Shown piece after piece: positions 16,691-25,647 of a DNA stretch of 64,000 bases. Origin of the DNA: G963677185 sp963677185 (GTDB taxonomy: Bacteria; Bacillota; Syntrophomonadia; Syntrophomonadales; Syntrophomonadaceae); contig OY781889.1 in assembly GCA_963677185.1 (NCBI GenBank), positions 1,488,001-1,552,000 of the forward strand, read 5' to 3'. The position numbers and the translations under genes are program-made. Every line of letters begins with the position of its first letter. Within the stretch, counting starts at the first letter, position 1. A model generated the notes under the pieces. It was not told where the DNA came from. It did no database searches and worked only from the letters and a program-made list of their open reading frames with translations.

Positions 16691-18472
16691 TCAGTCAAAG
16701 TAAAATGGTGTACTGGGCCCGGCTATTCCGTTGGCGACTGAACCCACGCCATCGGCCATGCTTATTACGTATAGGACATATACATGGCCGGGCAGGATTT
16801 CTTCCCCATCGGAATCGCACTGGTCAGCACTGATAGTCAATTCGTATTCATCGCTTGAATCCATTTCCACCGTTTCACAAGACCATAAATATGTGGCCTC
16901 TTGAACCGAAATAGGAGAAGTGCTGAGTTTGACTACATAAATCTTATATTCTTTAATTTTATCCTCTTGTCCGGGGGCTGCATCGAAGTAAACTTCAACG
17001 CCCTCATTGTCGTCATCGCCATAGGCCTCCAAGTCCTGAACCGCCGGGGCCTTGGGATCCCAGGCCAGGCTGACCGGGCCATCCACGTCGAAAGGCGGCT
17101 TGAAGCTGATATTATATGATTGGTCACCAATGATTCCCGGCACCACCGCTTCCCATTCCTTGCCATAGCCATCGTCAGTTGGTTCAACGGAATGCACCAC
17201 TATCGAATCGAGCGATATTTTCCCGTCCAGTTCAGATGAAGCTACAGATTCACTGGTAGTGAAGCGGAAGCCCCCGTAAATGCTGGTAGTTTCAATATCG
17301 CTAATGGTGATTGATGGAAGAACCTCGGCAGAGCCGTCCTTATTAATAATCAAGTCTTCTGGTTCAGCATTAAAATAGCAATCGCTGGCGTTCACAGTAG
17401 CGGTGTATATTGTGCCGATACCTTTTATATAACACTGGCCATCCAATGTCAGATTATATATTGATGAACCCAGTGAATTACGGATTGTAGTTCCTCCAGC
17501 ATCAGCCTTTACCATCATGTTCTGGACTGAAGCCAGCGACAGTTTTACGTAAGTGTCTGTGCCCTCAATCGTAACCAAATCAAAAGCGCCTTCAAGATAG
17601 GCTACCCCGCCATTCACTATGACCTGCCCTGGTCCGGACCCATCATTGTCCACTTTCAGAAACGTATTATTGATAATCTTCACTATTTTTACAGTGGTAC
17701 TTCCACCAAGAACAATAGCGACATCCTCCTTATCAGCGATCATGTTCTCAAGCCTGCAGTTATCGAAGGTTACGGAATCCGCTCCGCCACCATATACATA
17801 CGTAGTCCCTTCTACATGCAAACCCTCCAGGGTCACACTGCCGTCGCCGACATCGGCATCAACAATCAGATCGCCATTGATGATCATATTTCGCAAAGTT
17901 GCTCCATCAGCTGTTATCCTGGCATTGGCGTTAAGAATAACCTTTCCGCTATCAGGTCCATAGATCTCTGCCTGGTCATAAATCTCGGCTTCAGCCTCTG
18001 CAGCTGGGCCTGTATCCTCGTCATCGAAATTGATAATGGCTTCACTGGTATCTTCGTTCCAATCAACCTCTGCGCCCAGTGCTTGAGATATGAAACGGAG
18101 AGGCACTAAAACCGTTTCATCCTCAACCCGGGGAACCACATCCATTTCGATAGACTCTCCATCCTTAAAGGCTTCGGTCTGCCCAAGAACAAAACTGACT
18201 CTGCTTCCATTCCTGACGGCGCTCACCGTATTTTCATCGCCCTGCCATTCAACCTCAGCTCCCATAGCCTCGCATATAGCTCTAATGGGAACAAGGATCC
18301 GCCCGCTGTCAATTATTGGATCGACATCAGTATCAAGCGTCTGGCCGTTTATCACCACCGTCGGTATTAGCTCTTCGGCACCAGCAGAAACGCACAGGGA
18401 CAGGCTGAAAATGTTCAGAAGCATAGCTGCAATGGCCAGGTACATGATGTTGCTTCTCTTTATACGGGTCAT
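16691..18472 (-). CDS. Large secreted CuAO-N domain surface protein
   Basis: A 593-residue exported protein. The signal peptide has cleavage near VSAGA. A CuAO-N-type domain (about 35-150) carries two copies of the 'GRILVPIRAICEAMGAEVEW' pattern. A long central region (about 175-400) is made of short beta-strand repeats with many Asn/Asp turns (ATLRNMIINGDL, SVTLEGLHVEGT, and similar), as in right-handed beta-helix proteins. The C-terminal part (about 430-593) is acidic with an Ig- or FnIII-like run of strands. This is probably a surface adhesin or wall-attached protein. The ATG at 18472 is preceded by AAAGGAATTTGTATT. The rest of the 404-base gap to its right holds only the lyase terminator. 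Confidence 0.8.
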   Translation of the reverse strand: MTRIKRSNIMYLAIAAMLLNIFSLSLCVSAGAEELIPTVVINGQTLDTDVDPIIDSGRILVPIRAICEAMGAEVEWQGDENTVSAVRNGSRVSFVLGQTEAFKDGESIEMDVVPRVEDETVLVPLRFISQALGAEVDWNEDTSEAIINFDDEDTGPAAEAEAEIYDQAEIYGPDSGKVILNANARITADGATLRNMIINGDLIVDADVGDGSVTLEGLHVEGTTYVYGGGADSVTFDNCRLENMIADKEDVAIVLGGSTTVKIVKIINNTFLKVDNDGSGPGQVIVNGGVAYLEGAFDLVTIEGTDTYVKLSLASVQNMMVKADAGGTTIRNSLGSSIYNLTLDGQCYIKGIGTIYTATVNASDCYFNAEPEDLIINKDGSAEVLPSITISDIETTSIYGGFRFTTSESVASSELDGKISLDSIVVHSVEPTDDGYGKEWEAVVPGIIGDQSYNISFKPPFDVDGPVSLAWDPKAPAVQDLEAYGDDDNEGVEVYFDAAPGQEDKIKEYKIYVVKLSTSPISVQEATYLWSCETVEMDSSDEYELTISADQCDSDGEEILPGHVYVLYVISMADGVGSVANGIAGPSTPFYFD

Positions 18473-18795
18473 AATACAAATTCCTTTCAATCCCGATTTT
18501 CGAAAACACGAGGGAATTAATATGTCTACAAATTTCCATTATAAGTGAGTCTCAATACGAGATACCGAGGGCTTTTTTCACGGCACCAGGCCGGTTCGGT
18601 TTAGAAGCTTTGGCTGGCGGAATCCGGCCATACCCTGCCCACTATATGGCGATATGTATATTATAGACATTGTACAGAAAAGATCGTTGGGAAATATAGG
18701 CTTCCTTTAGAATAGTATTACAATTATTCAAAAAATTCGGTTTGCATGTCGCTGCAGAGGGAGTTGTTACGGTGGGCGCCCTGGAAAGCACAAAA

Positions 18796-18830
18796 CCCGG
18801 TGTCACCGCATCGTTGCGGATGTCACCGGG
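18796..18830 (-). terminator. Terminator of the left polysaccharide lyase
   Basis: CCCGGTG pairs with CACCGGG, with an inner CCGCA/TGCGG stem. On the minus strand it is followed by TTTTGTG. It lies 47 bases past the lyase stop codon. The remaining sequence from 18473 to 18795 holds no recognised feature. Confidence 0.75.
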
Positions 18831-18876
18831 AATGATGGCTTGAGATAATGAATATTTACTGTAATTGATTGAACAT

Positions 18877-19758
18877 TTATTTTACCGAAACATTGTCATA
18901 GTAAATTACCCGGTTGCTAAGAATGGAAGTGTTATCTTTTCCTTGCGCCCAATCCCATTTGTATATACCTAGCTTCAGGACAGTGCCTTCCTCATCATTG
19001 GTGGTGTTGGGACCTTCGACATCCAGGATAAGTTCCCCGTCCTTGTAGACTTGAATACGGGGGTTTTGGGAATCCAGCCAGCCCCATTTAACCTTGAAGG
19101 TCCACTGGACGAAGCGCCCTTTGTCGTCAACATAGGAGCCAAGGTCGTGCCGTACGAAATTGCCTTTATCCATTATTTGCTCATCGGTGCTCATTTTAGC
19201 ATCGTCCCAGATTCTCCACAGTTCGTAGTGGCCTTTATAAGTGTGCAAAGCGAGGGGCGGGTAGGTCCATTCTTCACCGTCATCCGGAGTGTTATGCCAC
19301 TGGGCGATGACTTCAGAGCCTTCAGGATCAACAGCAAAATCTTCATCACCACCATCTGGCAAAAGGGTAGAGAAGCTGTAAGTGCGTTCTTCCAAAGGCC
19401 CTTCCCGTTTCATGAGCGTCAGTTCTGAACGCTTGCTGCCATTAATAATGGGGTCGGATTTATTGAGTTCAATCCGGAAAGAGTTGGAACCGCTTGCGGC
19501 ATAATTTTTCGAGATGGTTCCGGAGTAATCAGTATCAGCCATTTCCCGATACCATGAACCCTGCAGTTCGCCTTCGAAATCGTCCCGAAATAATGCCGAA
19601 CCCGCAGGGGCCGAAGCGGCAGATGCAACCGTGGTAACCAGGGCTGACTCCGCTGCAGATTTCGAAACGGAGTCATCAGCGGCGAAAGATATTGATGGAA
19701 GTGTGATTGATGATATTAAGAATGCTGTCATACATGCAACGAGAACGTGTTTTTTCAT
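18877..19758 (-). CDS. Secreted polysaccharide lyase (left copy)
   Basis: A 293-residue exported enzyme. The signal peptide ends SISFA and a low-complexity Ala/Ser linker precedes a concanavalin-like beta-jelly-roll. Family marks are the opening RDDFEGELQGSWYREM, SKRSELTL (the Arg/Glu pair typical of the heparin-lyase-I/glucuronan-lyase-like group), EVIAQWHNTPD and YPPLALHTYKGHYELWRIW. Such enzymes cut acidic polysaccharides by beta-elimination. GAAAGGAGAGATTACTC precedes the ATG. It is transcribed away from the EPS operon. Two tandem c-di-GMP-I riboswitches fill its leader. It is a close paralogue of the gene at 31390-32280. Likely role: trimming or degrading the polymer made next door. The exact substrate is unknown. 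Confidence 0.85.
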   Translation of the reverse strand: MKKHVLVACMTAFLISSITLPSISFAADDSVSKSAAESALVTTVASAASAPAGSALFRDDFEGELQGSWYREMADTDYSGTISKNYAASGSNSFRIELNKSDPIINGSKRSELTLMKREGPLEERTYSFSTLLPDGGDEDFAVDPEGSEVIAQWHNTPDDGEEWTYPPLALHTYKGHYELWRIWDDAKMSTDEQIMDKGNFVRHDLGSYVDDKGRFVQWTFKVKWGWLDSQNPRIQVYKDGELILDVEGPNTTNDEEGTVLKLGIYKWDWAQGKDNTSILSNRVIYYDNVSVK

Positions 19759-19770
19759 GAGTAATCTCTC

Positions 19771-19851
19771 CTTTCGGCAACTGGCTGCCATTTAACAGGC
19801 CCTGTAGTTTTGCGTCCCAGGGTTTCCCCTGGTTTGCCATTTCGATGAAAG
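19771..19851 (-). promoter_or_regulatory. c-di-GMP-I (GEMM-I) riboswitch, lyase-proximal
   Basis: On the minus strand the element reads GGCAAACC, a GAAA-type loop hairpin, GGGACGCAAAAC, then CAGGGCCTG and GGCAGCCAGTTGCCGAAAG. These are the conserved blocks of the GEMM-I aptamer. The closing helix P1 pairs CTTTC (19847-19851) with GAAAG (19771-19775). That 3' strand is part of the lyase ribosome binding site (GAAAGGAGAG). Ligand-stabilised P1 should therefore hide the ribosome binding site, predicting translational repression by c-di-GMP. Confidence 0.9.
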
Positions 19852-19964
19852 ATTCTCGAGCTTCTCAACGGTGAGATGAGAGGGAACGCCTGCGCCTGTG
19901 GCGCATGCATAAGTGATTCATCGACTCTTTCACGACTTGTTATCGTCGTGAATCACTAAAAAAA

Positions 19965-20051
19965 CTCTTCATTCGGTAGCTGGCTGCCATCTAACAGGCC
20001 CTTTAGCTTTGCGTCCCGGCGTTTCCGCCGGTTTGCCATTATCGTGAAAAG
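19965..20051 (-). promoter_or_regulatory. c-di-GMP-I (GEMM-I) riboswitch, distal tandem copy
   Basis: It has the same conserved blocks: GGCAAACC, a GGCGGAAACGCC stem-loop, GGGACGCAAAGC, GGGCCTGT and GGCAGCCAGCTACCG. P1 pairs CTTTTC (20046-20051) with GAAGAG (19965-19970). The 3' P1 strand runs straight into seven T (19958-19964), suggesting that P1 formation could promote termination. A separate hairpin (19912-19957, arms AGTGATTC and GAATCACT) lies between the two aptamers. The termination mechanism is inferred, the aptamer identity is strong. Confidence 0.9.
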
Positions 20052-20099
20052 CTCTCGAACTTTCACTATTCTATTTAATTTTATTAAGATTCTATAGCA

Positions 20100-20128
20100 A
20101 GTATAGCACCTCGTCCCGCATTAGTCTA
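20100..20128 (-). promoter_or_regulatory. Promoter of the riboswitch-lyase transcript
   Basis: On the minus strand TAGACT (20123-20128) and TATACT (20100-20105) are separated by 17 bp. This places transcription start near 20093, about 40 bases before the distal aptamer. Confidence 0.6.
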
Positions 20129-20311
20129 CACTATCACCTGAAATGGTTCAATAATCCTAAAAATATATATAAGTCATGACATAGGGCTTAATAAAATTGA
20201 CTTTATTAACAAAAGCGCCAGGCAAATTGTAGCATCAAACCAGGGGACGATCTTCAGGCCGTGTGAATCCCTGAATTCCGATGCATTTGGCCTTTTCAAA
20301 ATCAGTCCGGT

Positions 20312-20341
20312 AGTCTATTATATACATAAGTCCGTAATTGT
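20312..20341 (+). promoter_or_regulatory. Shared upstream box of the wzz-like genes, left copy
   Basis: A 30-base element beginning AGTCTATTATATACA and ending AATTGT is repeated with few changes at 32379-32408, in both cases upstream of the Wzz-like gene. Conservation beyond what the surrounding spacer shows suggests a promoter or operator. Confidence 0.5.
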
Positions 20342-20398
20342 AGGTATTTTGTGACCTTTAAGGGATATTGAGGTATTAAAGGCAAAATAAGGAGATAA

Positions 20399-20986
20399 TT
20401 GTTTTATATGGGCAGATTGCTCAAATTGCAGATAGTTGCTATGGTTCTGCTGCCATTGCTGTTTGGCGGGGCTGGCTATCATCTTACTCAAGTGGCCGTT
20501 GCACCGGAATTTACCTCTACAGCTACGGTTGTTGTAAGAGGAACCAACAGCAACAGCGAGGATATGCAGTATGAAGACGTACTCGCCTCGCAGACCCTGG
20601 CCAAGATGGTGGTGAGTGTTGCGCAAAGCCGGGAGATTGCAGCGGAAGTATCGGCAACTTTCAACGATCCGACTATCACCCCGGACCGTTTGATGGATTC
20701 GGTAAAAGTTACTCTGCTGCCTGACTCCAGCATAGTTTCCATACAGTACATCGATTCCCAGGCGGAGCGATCGGCTAGGGTGGCGAACAAGTATATAGAC
20801 ATTCTCGAGGCGGAAGTGCCTGTGTATTACAAAGGCGCGATACTGACTCGACTCGACTATGCTGTGGCTCCAGAACGCCCCCTCAAGACCAACTCAGTGC
20901 TCAACACGCTGGCTGCAGCCCTGGCGGGCCTGGCATTCGCCATGATCCTGGCGTACATGCTCGCCAACCGTACCTATTACCGGTAA
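20399..20986 (+). CDS. Wzz-like chain-length determinant / polysaccharide co-polymerase (left copy)
   Basis: A 195-residue inner-membrane protein with one TM segment near the N-terminus (about 11-32) and one near the C-terminus (about 168-188), flanking an extracytoplasmic domain with FTSTATVVVRG and YEDVLASQTLAKMV. This is the Wzz/YveK fold without a tyrosine kinase domain. It sets polymer length by interacting with the Wzy polymerase. The TTG at 20399 is chosen because it aligns with the ATG of the paralogue at 32466 and follows AAGGAGATAA. The later ATG at 20408 is the alternative. First gene of the EPS operon, whose next gene begins at the base after its stop. Confidence 0.85.
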   Translation: MFYMGRLLKLQIVAMVLLPLLFGGAGYHLTQVAVAPEFTSTATVVVRGTNSNSEDMQYEDVLASQTLAKMVVSVAQSREIAAEVSATFNDPTITPDRLMDSVKVTLLPDSSIVSIQYIDSQAERSARVANKYIDILEAEVPVYYKGAILTRLDYAVAPERPLKTNSVLNTLAAALAGLAFAMILAYMLANRTYYR

Positions 20987-22993
20987 ATGATACCAGGACC
21001 TGGAGGTTTTTTGGATAAGAGAGATAAACTGATCAGCTTTTACAGGGAGTCCGGAATGGTTGCAACGCTGCAGGCATTGGGCAGCAAAGCTCGCGAGAAG
21101 GCCTGGCAGAGTGTTGAACGAATTCTGGTGAAGCGCGGGATTAGTTTGCCGAAGCGTCGCTCGTTCCAGGAAGACTGGATTGCCATGGAATTCGGCATAT
21201 TTAATGGCGGGAGAGTTGCTGCTCCGTCCTCTATCTTCACTGAATCAGAAAGCACATTTATCGTTTCGGCGGCGGAAGCCATATGTGAAGGGCGTTTCGC
21301 TATCCTTGGATCAGGGCAGATGCATTTCAGGGACGCTATACCCTGGCATGCGGACGCGATCAGCTGTTACACCTGGCCGGCGGAGTATTTCGAGGATATT
21401 GCCGCCGACATAGGCAGCCAGGAATATTTCGATGGCAGCCGCGACATTAAATATCCCTGGGAGCTTTCCAGGATGCAGTTTTTAATTACTCTGGGGCAAG
21501 CATATTGGCTGACCGGCAACCGGCACTACTACGAATCCTTCGTCGCTATAAGCACGGACTGGATTGAAAAGAATCCAGTCAAGATAGGATGCAACTGGGC
21601 CTGCCCCATGGATGTGGCAATAAGGGGTGCAAACTGGTGCGCAGCAGCGCTCCTATTCAAGGAATGTATCGTAGAAGATCCGCGCTTTTCGGAAAAGCTC
21701 TATGAACAAGTATTGAGTACCGGACGTTTTATTTTCGGGCATCTGGAATGTGACCTGGGCGGCCACGGTAATAACCACTACCTTGCAAATCTGGCCGGTC
21801 TTCTAATTATCGGGATCATGTTAAAAAATATCGTGCCGGAGAGTGTCCGGTGGCTGGCTACAGCTATAGCAGGCCTGGAGAAGGAAATCCAGTGGCAGGT
21901 GAACGATGATGGCGGAGGCTTCGAAGGCTCGCTGTCGTATCATCGCTTATCGACAGAGATATTGCTGCTATGTGCGATTGTTTTAGAACAGAATGGTATC
22001 AGCTTTTCCGTTAAGTATAAGCAGCGGCTTGAGAATATGTGCCAGTTCACCCGGAGTTATATAAAACCCGATGGAATGGCCCCTGTAGTAGGCGATGCCG
22101 ATGATGGACGCTTCTTGATACTGGGCGGATTCGGAAACATGGACATGCGTGATCACCGGCACATTTTGGCAGCTGCCGGTATATTCTTCAACCGCTGCGA
22201 TTTCTATGAGGCAGCAGGTTCAGCTTGCCTTGACGGGAAATGGCTTTTTGGCAAGCGCCGGCCGGAAGGCACAGAAGCGGTTCCGAATCCATCCCTGGCC
22301 GTTTACCCGGAAACCGGCATTATACGCTACCTGAAGGACGGAGTCTACATTCTGATAAAGTGCGGCCCTCTGGGCATTAGAGGAGCCGGAAGCCATGACC
22401 ATAACGACCAGCTAAGCTTTGAAATGAACATAGACGGCAAGGATATTATAGTCGATTCCGGGTCGTTTACCTATACTCGGGACCGGAGCCTGCGGCAGCA
22501 ATACAGAAGCGTTTCCGCTCACAATGTCACGCAGTATGAAGAGCATGAACAAAATATTATAAAGAACGAGTCGTTGCAGGACCTGTTCTGCATGTACAGT
22601 CATAATTCCGGAGAAATTTTGGAGCTCCGGGAAACCAGCCAGGGATTTGTCTTTTCCGGAAGAATGAAGCAAGGTGAATCAAATGTTGTGCTTTACCGAA
22701 CCATAACCCTGGATACCAGCAAACGGATAATTAGGATCAGCGATGTTCTTGAGGGCGCCAGTCAGGATTCTCGAAGCCGGACGCGTCTGCATCTGTCCCA
22801 AGAAGTTGCAGGACTGGAGTTGCAGGGGGTTCAGGCTGTTTTGAAGACCGGCTCAGGGTATATTACGGTGGAAGCATCCAATTCCATATCTATGGAACGG
22901 TGCAGTATATCTCCATCTTATGGTGTCGCCTATGAATCCAGCGTTATTCAATGGTTGGGCTGCCATTCCAGCCATGCAGCCATTAGCTACTGA
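20987..22993 (+). CDS. Heparinase II/III-family polysaccharide lyase
   Basis: A 668-residue protein. An alpha-barrel part (about 80-370, including GGHGNNHYLANLAGLLI and GGGFEGSLSYHR) precedes the heparinase II/III C-terminal beta-sandwich with GAGSHDHNDQLSFEM, IIVDSGSFTYTRD and the SAHNV motif. His, Asn and Tyr residues at these places are the family's catalytic set. Members within EPS clusters trim or edit uronate-containing polymers. No signal peptide is seen, so it may act in the cytoplasm or leave by another route. The ATG overlaps the preceding stop (TAAATG), suggesting translational coupling. A TTG at 21011 with CTGGAGG before it is an alternative start. Confidence 0.88.
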   Translation: MIPGPGGFLDKRDKLISFYRESGMVATLQALGSKAREKAWQSVERILVKRGISLPKRRSFQEDWIAMEFGIFNGGRVAAPSSIFTESESTFIVSAAEAICEGRFAILGSGQMHFRDAIPWHADAISCYTWPAEYFEDIAADIGSQEYFDGSRDIKYPWELSRMQFLITLGQAYWLTGNRHYYESFVAISTDWIEKNPVKIGCNWACPMDVAIRGANWCAAALLFKECIVEDPRFSEKLYEQVLSTGRFIFGHLECDLGGHGNNHYLANLAGLLIIGIMLKNIVPESVRWLATAIAGLEKEIQWQVNDDGGGFEGSLSYHRLSTEILLLCAIVLEQNGISFSVKYKQRLENMCQFTRSYIKPDGMAPVVGDADDGRFLILGGFGNMDMRDHRHILAAAGIFFNRCDFYEAAGSACLDGKWLFGKRRPEGTEAVPNPSLAVYPETGIIRYLKDGVYILIKCGPLGIRGAGSHDHNDQLSFEMNIDGKDIIVDSGSFTYTRDRSLRQQYRSVSAHNVTQYEEHEQNIIKNESLQDLFCMYSHNSGEILELRETSQGFVFSGRMKQGESNVVLYRTITLDTSKRIIRISDVLEGASQDSRSRTRLHLSQEVAGLELQGVQAVLKTGSGYITVEASNSISMERCSISPSYGVAYESSVIQWLGCHSSHAAISY

Positions 22994-23005
22994 CAGGGTG
23001 TTACT

Positions 23006-24100
23006 ATGCTGAATATTTGTATTACCGCAGATCATGAGCTTTTCAGCGGAGAAAACAAGCTGAGCGGTGAAAATGTAACCGTCAAACCGACCAAACGCTT
23101 GCTGGCTCTTTTGGAGGAGCAAGGAATACCGGTAACCCTTTTTACGGATGTATGTTCGCTTGAACGATATCGCCAGCTTCTTCCTGATGATCCGTTTCCG
23201 GAGCTCATGGAGGAGCAACTTCGGGATGCAGTGAAGCGGGGCAATGATGTGCAGTTGCATATTCATCCACACTGGTACGATTCCACCGTCAAAGACGGCA
23301 AGTGGAATATTGATATCAGGCGCTGGCGCCTTCAGGACTGGGGATTCAATCCAGACGACCCTGAAAATGCACAGTCAATCATTCGGAAGGGCAAGAATTA
23401 CCTGGAAGCGACCTTGAAACCATTGGAACCGGGATATAGATGCATCGGGTTTCGAGCCGGCGGCTGGTGTGTGCAGCCTGAACAGCAGTTGCTTCGAGCA
23501 CTGCTTAATGAGGGGATTTGGATCGATACAACTGTATTCAGGGGGGGATACAATCCGAGCCCTGATTCCGGATTCGATTTTCGGCAGGCGCCCCATCTGG
23601 ATTCATGGTGGGTGAGCCCCGATACAGGGTTGATGGTTCCGCTTGAAGCAGGGCCGGACCGGATTTTTGAGGTGACAATCGGATCGGGCAGCAATTTGGC
23701 CGTGAATATATTCGCCAGGTGCATATATAAAATGGACCGGGCGCTGACCAAGCGCAAGCCTGTTATTAGCCGGGGAAGCAGCCATGATCAGCAGCCGGGT
23801 TCGGAAAGATCCTTTGGCAGGCGTTTGCATGACTGGGTCAGTCAACCCGTTCAGTTTTCCTATGACAACGCATGTGCTCGAGCCATGCTGGATATTGTCA
23901 GCCACTATGTCCGCAAGGACCGCAATCAAAGCAAGGACAGCTATATAAGCGCCATCGGGCATCCGAAGACTCTTCAGGAAGATGATTATCTTGAACTGGA
24001 ACGCTTTTGTATAGAAGCCCGACGCAGGTTTGATGGAGCATTGCGCTTTGTGACCATACGCGATATCGCGGAAATGGAGATCCAGAACCGCGGTATCTAA
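23006..24100 (+). CDS. Polysaccharide deacetylase-like protein
   Basis: A 364-residue NodB-homology protein. Motif 1 is CITADHELF, in place of the usual TFDD, with the catalytic/metal Asp present. Motif 2 is QLHIHPHW, giving the HxxxH metal pair. A third motif is GFRAGGWCVQP. Members remove N-acetyl groups from amino sugars in glycans. In an EPS operon it probably edits a polymer or lipid-linked precursor. No signal peptide is visible. The spacing to the previous gene is 12 bases, with AGGGTG before the ATG. Confidence 0.75.
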   Translation: MLNICITADHELFSGENKLSGENVTVKPTKRLLALLEEQGIPVTLFTDVCSLERYRQLLPDDPFPELMEEQLRDAVKRGNDVQLHIHPHWYDSTVKDGKWNIDIRRWRLQDWGFNPDDPENAQSIIRKGKNYLEATLKPLEPGYRCIGFRAGGWCVQPEQQLLRALLNEGIWIDTTVFRGGYNPSPDSGFDFRQAPHLDSWWVSPDTGLMVPLEAGPDRIFEVTIGSGSNLAVNIFARCIYKMDRALTKRKPVISRGSSHDQQPGSERSFGRRLHDWVSQPVQFSYDNACARAMLDIVSHYVRKDRNQSKDSYISAIGHPKTLQEDDYLELERFCIEARRRFDGALRFVTIRDIAEMEIQNRGI

Positions 24101-24150
24101 CATAAACCCATTGTATTACTCAGTCGCTGCAGGTTTATGCTCATAGCGGA

Positions 24151-25623
24151 ATGGAAGATATGACAAAAACAATGGTCCGCAATAACTTCATATACATGTT
24201 CTCGTCCCTGGCGGCTCAGGGAATAAGCGTGCTGCTCGTTCCCGTTTATACAAAGAATATGTCGCTGGATGATTTTGGCCTGTACAACCTGATGATCACT
24301 GTGCAAATGCTGCTCAACATTTTCGCGACCCTGGCAATGTCAGCAGGCCTGACCCGCTTTTTCCACGAATTCGAAGATAAAAATCAGGTAAAGAATACAG
24401 CCCTGACATTTGTAGTGGCACTGGGTTTCTTGGTAACCCTCCCGGTGGTATTATTCAGTGACCGGATATACAACATGGTTTTTGGTGCTGGCACAGATGG
24501 CGGCCAGATGCTAATTATCATCATGATAAGCACACTATTCCTTTCCATCACCGGCATTTACAACGCCTATTACAACATGTATGAAAAAGCTTCCATTAAC
24601 GGCATTGCCAATGTCAGCAAGAGCCTGATTTTGCTGGTTCTGTCCGTGGTAATGATCATTTACATGCAAATGGGGCTGATGGGCGCTCTCTGGGCTCAAT
24701 TGTTGGCTTATGGCATGGTCGCACTGGCTATGTTAGCGGCTGATTTCCGCAATCTCAAGATCCAGCTGGTTCCCAGTATGTTAAAACCCATGCTGAAATA
24801 TAGCTGTGGATTGATTCCAGGTGAGATTTCCCAGTGGATTTATTCGTTGATCGATCGGTATTTTATCAAGGCCATGCTGGGTCTGGCTCCGGTCGGAATA
24901 TATTCGATGGGTTTCAGATTGGGGGCACTATTCGAACCCCTGTTCCTGCAGCCATTCAGATCGGTTTTTGCGGCTTTCAAGTACCGGGAGTATAACAATG
25001 AAGGCGCCAGGGAAACGATCCGCCAGATTTTCACGACATACACATCGGTCGCATGGTTCGCGGCTTTCGGCCTTTCAGTGTTTGCCAAACCCGGCATTCT
25101 GCTGCTGTCGACCGTTGACTATATGGAAGCGGCAACGGTTGTGCCACTGGTTGCGACTGCTTATGTTCTTCACGGCTTTGATGAATTTTTCGAACTGGGG
25201 CTCCATCTCGCCAACAAGTCATTTGCATCATCGGCCATACTGGCCATGACAGCATGCATAAATGTTGCCCTGAACCTGGTGCTGATACCGCTGGCAGGGC
25301 TGCACGGCGCGGCTTTGGCTACGGTATTGTCAGCAATGGCGATGAATATTACCTGTTATTGGGCTGGCAAGAAGCATTATGATCTGGGAATAAAGTATTG
25401 GGAAGGTTTCAAGCCGCTGCCCGCCGTGCTTGCAGGCTATGCGGCCTACTTTTTCGTTTCTCTGGATAAGGCAGGCCTGGCGGAGAACATTATCATTTCA
25501 AGCGTCGTTTGTTGCGGCTTCTTACTTGTGGCCTATTACCTGAACGTAATTCCCCGGGAGCTTTACCATCAGTTTTTCCAGCTGGCCAAGAACCGCTTGA
25601 GATGGGCTATGAAGATAGGCTAA
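24151..25623 (+). CDS. Wzx-type polysaccharide flippase
   Basis: A 490-residue integral membrane protein with about 12-14 predicted TM segments. The opening NNFIYMFSSLAAQGISVLLVPVYTKNMSLDDFGLYNL is typical of the MATE/MVF-like O-antigen flippase family, which moves undecaprenyl-linked repeat units across the membrane. A second ATG at 24160 has GGAAGAT before it and is an alternative start. It is followed directly by the polymerase gene. Confidence 0.9.
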   Translation: MEDMTKTMVRNNFIYMFSSLAAQGISVLLVPVYTKNMSLDDFGLYNLMITVQMLLNIFATLAMSAGLTRFFHEFEDKNQVKNTALTFVVALGFLVTLPVVLFSDRIYNMVFGAGTDGGQMLIIIMISTLFLSITGIYNAYYNMYEKASINGIANVSKSLILLVLSVVMIIYMQMGLMGALWAQLLAYGMVALAMLAADFRNLKIQLVPSMLKPMLKYSCGLIPGEISQWIYSLIDRYFIKAMLGLAPVGIYSMGFRLGALFEPLFLQPFRSVFAAFKYREYNNEGARETIRQIFTTYTSVAWFAAFGLSVFAKPGILLLSTVDYMEAATVVPLVATAYVLHGFDEFFELGLHLANKSFASSAILAMTACINVALNLVLIPLAGLHGAALATVLSAMAMNITCYWAGKKHYDLGIKYWEGFKPLPAVLAGYAAYFFVSLDKAGLAENIIISSVVCCGFLLVAYYLNVIPRELYHQFFQLAKNRLRWAMKIG

Positions 25624-25647
25624 GCAGCGAGGCGAGGAGAATACGCG

